Assembly (NCBI GenBank): GCA_964520985.1
Contig: CAZFPB010000007.1
Location: forward strand, 1-45,866
From: CAYSGL01 sp964520985
Lineage (GTDB): Bacteria; Pseudomonadota; Alphaproteobacteria; Micavibrionales; Micavibrionaceae
Direction of reading: 5' to 3'
DNA length: 45,866 nt
In this document: positions 45,304 to 45,866 of the stretch, in pieces
Numbering within the stretch: the stretch's first letter is position 1
Layout of the letters: each line of letters starts with the position of its first letter
Program-made: the position numbers and the translations under genes
Notes under the pieces: generated by a model
Database searches by the model: none
The model's input: the letters and a program-made list of their open reading frames with translations, nothing else
What the model was told of the DNA's origin: nothing

Positions 45304-45605
45304 TTCGTCAGCACAACCGCCGACGCTCCTGGAACTGCTGGCGCGCGACCGTCCAGTTTCGCCGCGCTGAAGCGAAGCCGGTCACGATGCTCGACCGGAA
45401 GCTTTGGCGAGAGCTGCGCGACATTCACAAGATGTTCGCCCATTCGCTCGGCATGGTCGACCTGTCCCGCGACAGCGACGAGCGTGAGCAGCTTCAGGCG
45501 CTCGGGTTGATCGAGTGGAGCATGCGTGTGGTCAGGTGGGTCCCCACATCGCGAGGGTGCGACGCGTTGCGCACTGGCAACCTGGCAGGAGGGGTAAAGC
45601 CGTGA
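45300..45605 (+). CDS. 101-residue basic protein
   Basis: The GTG at 45300 overlaps the previous stop and follows GCAGGAGGG. The N-terminus is Arg/Trp-rich (IRQHNRRRSWNCWRATVQFR), followed by a helical part (LDRKLWRELRDIHKMFAHSL) and an ending with LIEWSMRVVRWVPTSRGCDA that resembles the C-terminal strand region of winged-helix proteins. Basic and likely DNA- or RNA-binding, but not assigned. Confidence 0.45.
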   Translation: MIRQHNRRRSWNCWRATVQFRRAEAKPVTMLDRKLWRELRDIHKMFAHSLGMVDLSRDSDEREQLQALGLIEWSMRVVRWVPTSRGCDALRTGNLAGGVKP

Positions 45606-45866
45606 AGGAGCGCCCCATCCTGTTCAACGGGGCCATGGTCCGCGCCGAGCGCGCTGGCCTGAAGACGCAAACGCGGCGCCTGGTGAGCCCCCAGCCCCCG
45701 GCGAACATCACCGATTCGACTCACAACCACGCTCGCTCGGCGTGGTTCTGGTGGGACAACGGGATTGAGTCTGAGGCTTTTTCGTGCCCCTACGGCGTGC
45801 CGGGCGATCTGCTCTACGTGCGCGAGGCGTACGCCGCGTCCGACGGCGGGCCGCCCTATTTTGCGG
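45602..45866 (+). CDS. second ASCH-like protein, cut by the window edge
   Basis: The GTG at 45602 overlaps the previous stop (GTGA) and the frame stays open to the end, 88 residues. It begins MKERPILFNGAMVRAERAGL KTQTRRLVSPQPPANITDST, then WFWWDNGIESEAFSCPYGVP and DLLYVREAYAASDG. The first 15 residues are identical to those of the leftward protein at 28872-29498. The DNA of the two starts differs at many third positions, so the duplication is old or the copies came separately. Confidence 0.65.
   Translation, partial: MKERPILFNGAMVRAERAGLKTQTRRLVSPQPPANITDSTHNHARSAWFWWDNGIESEAFSCPYGVPGDLLYVREAYAASDGGPPYFA

Overview
The window is about 46 kb of a temperate tailed-phage genome with a contractile tail (myovirus-like), cut at both ends. 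It is GC-rich, roughly 60-65% by eye, and nearly all coding. Many genes start with ATGA or GTGA overlaps onto the stop of the gene before. The host is a GC-rich bacterium that I cannot name. An integrase carrying an uninterrupted tRNA-like attachment core in the middle of the phage genes suggests phage DNA that is not integrated at that site.

Layout. (1) Positions 1-15663, all leftward: late genes. Reading in the direction of transcription these are terminase small and large subunits, portal, an overlapping P-loop NTPase gene, small zinc-ribbon and beta-rich proteins, scaffold, major capsid, connector and tail-completion proteins, sheath, tube, a chaperone-like protein, tape measure, and the first residues of a DNA-circulation baseplate protein. 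Three stem-loops sit between structural genes. (2) Positions 15664-17327: a control zone with a 12-bp palindrome, four 10-bp tandem repeats, a small HTH protein and a CxxCxG zinc protein that could be a late regulator. (3) Positions 17328-26572, leftward: small unknown genes, then a replication block (DnaB helicase, an initiator with an iteron cluster inside it, a DnaA domain-IV-like protein, a VRR-NUC nuclease), a DNA methyltransferase, a MazG-like protein, a membrane-anchored transglycosylase and a two-helix membrane protein. (4) Positions 26569-28672: an HNH-AP2 endonuclease, a tyrosine integrase with a tRNA-like attP core inside its gene, and an excisionase-like protein. (5) Positions 28669-31655, leftward: small accessory genes, including an ASCH-like protein. 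(6) Positions 31723-33597: the switch. A Cro-like gene points left. An XRE repressor and a degenerate ImmA-like gene converge on each other, and the same 12-bp operator lies at both outer edges, each beside a TTGACA-N18-CACTAT promoter that would give leaderless transcripts. (7) Positions 33598-45866, rightward: the second early operon. It has small zinc and SH3-like proteins, a RecE-like nuclease with a partner protein and SSB, and then an ATPase built like the bacterial proteasomal ATPase ARC/Mpa (coiled coil, two OB-like domains, AAA+ domain). After that come a run of small unknown genes, an 801-residue coiled-coil protein and a second ASCH-like gene that leaves the window.

The most unusual item is the phage-encoded ARC/Mpa-like unfoldase between ssb and a small acidic cysteine protein. 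Next are the lambda-style origin inside the initiator gene, the attP core inside the integrase gene, and the paired operator-promoters. No polymerase, primase, proteasome subunit, tRNA gene, insertion sequence or CRISPR array was seen.
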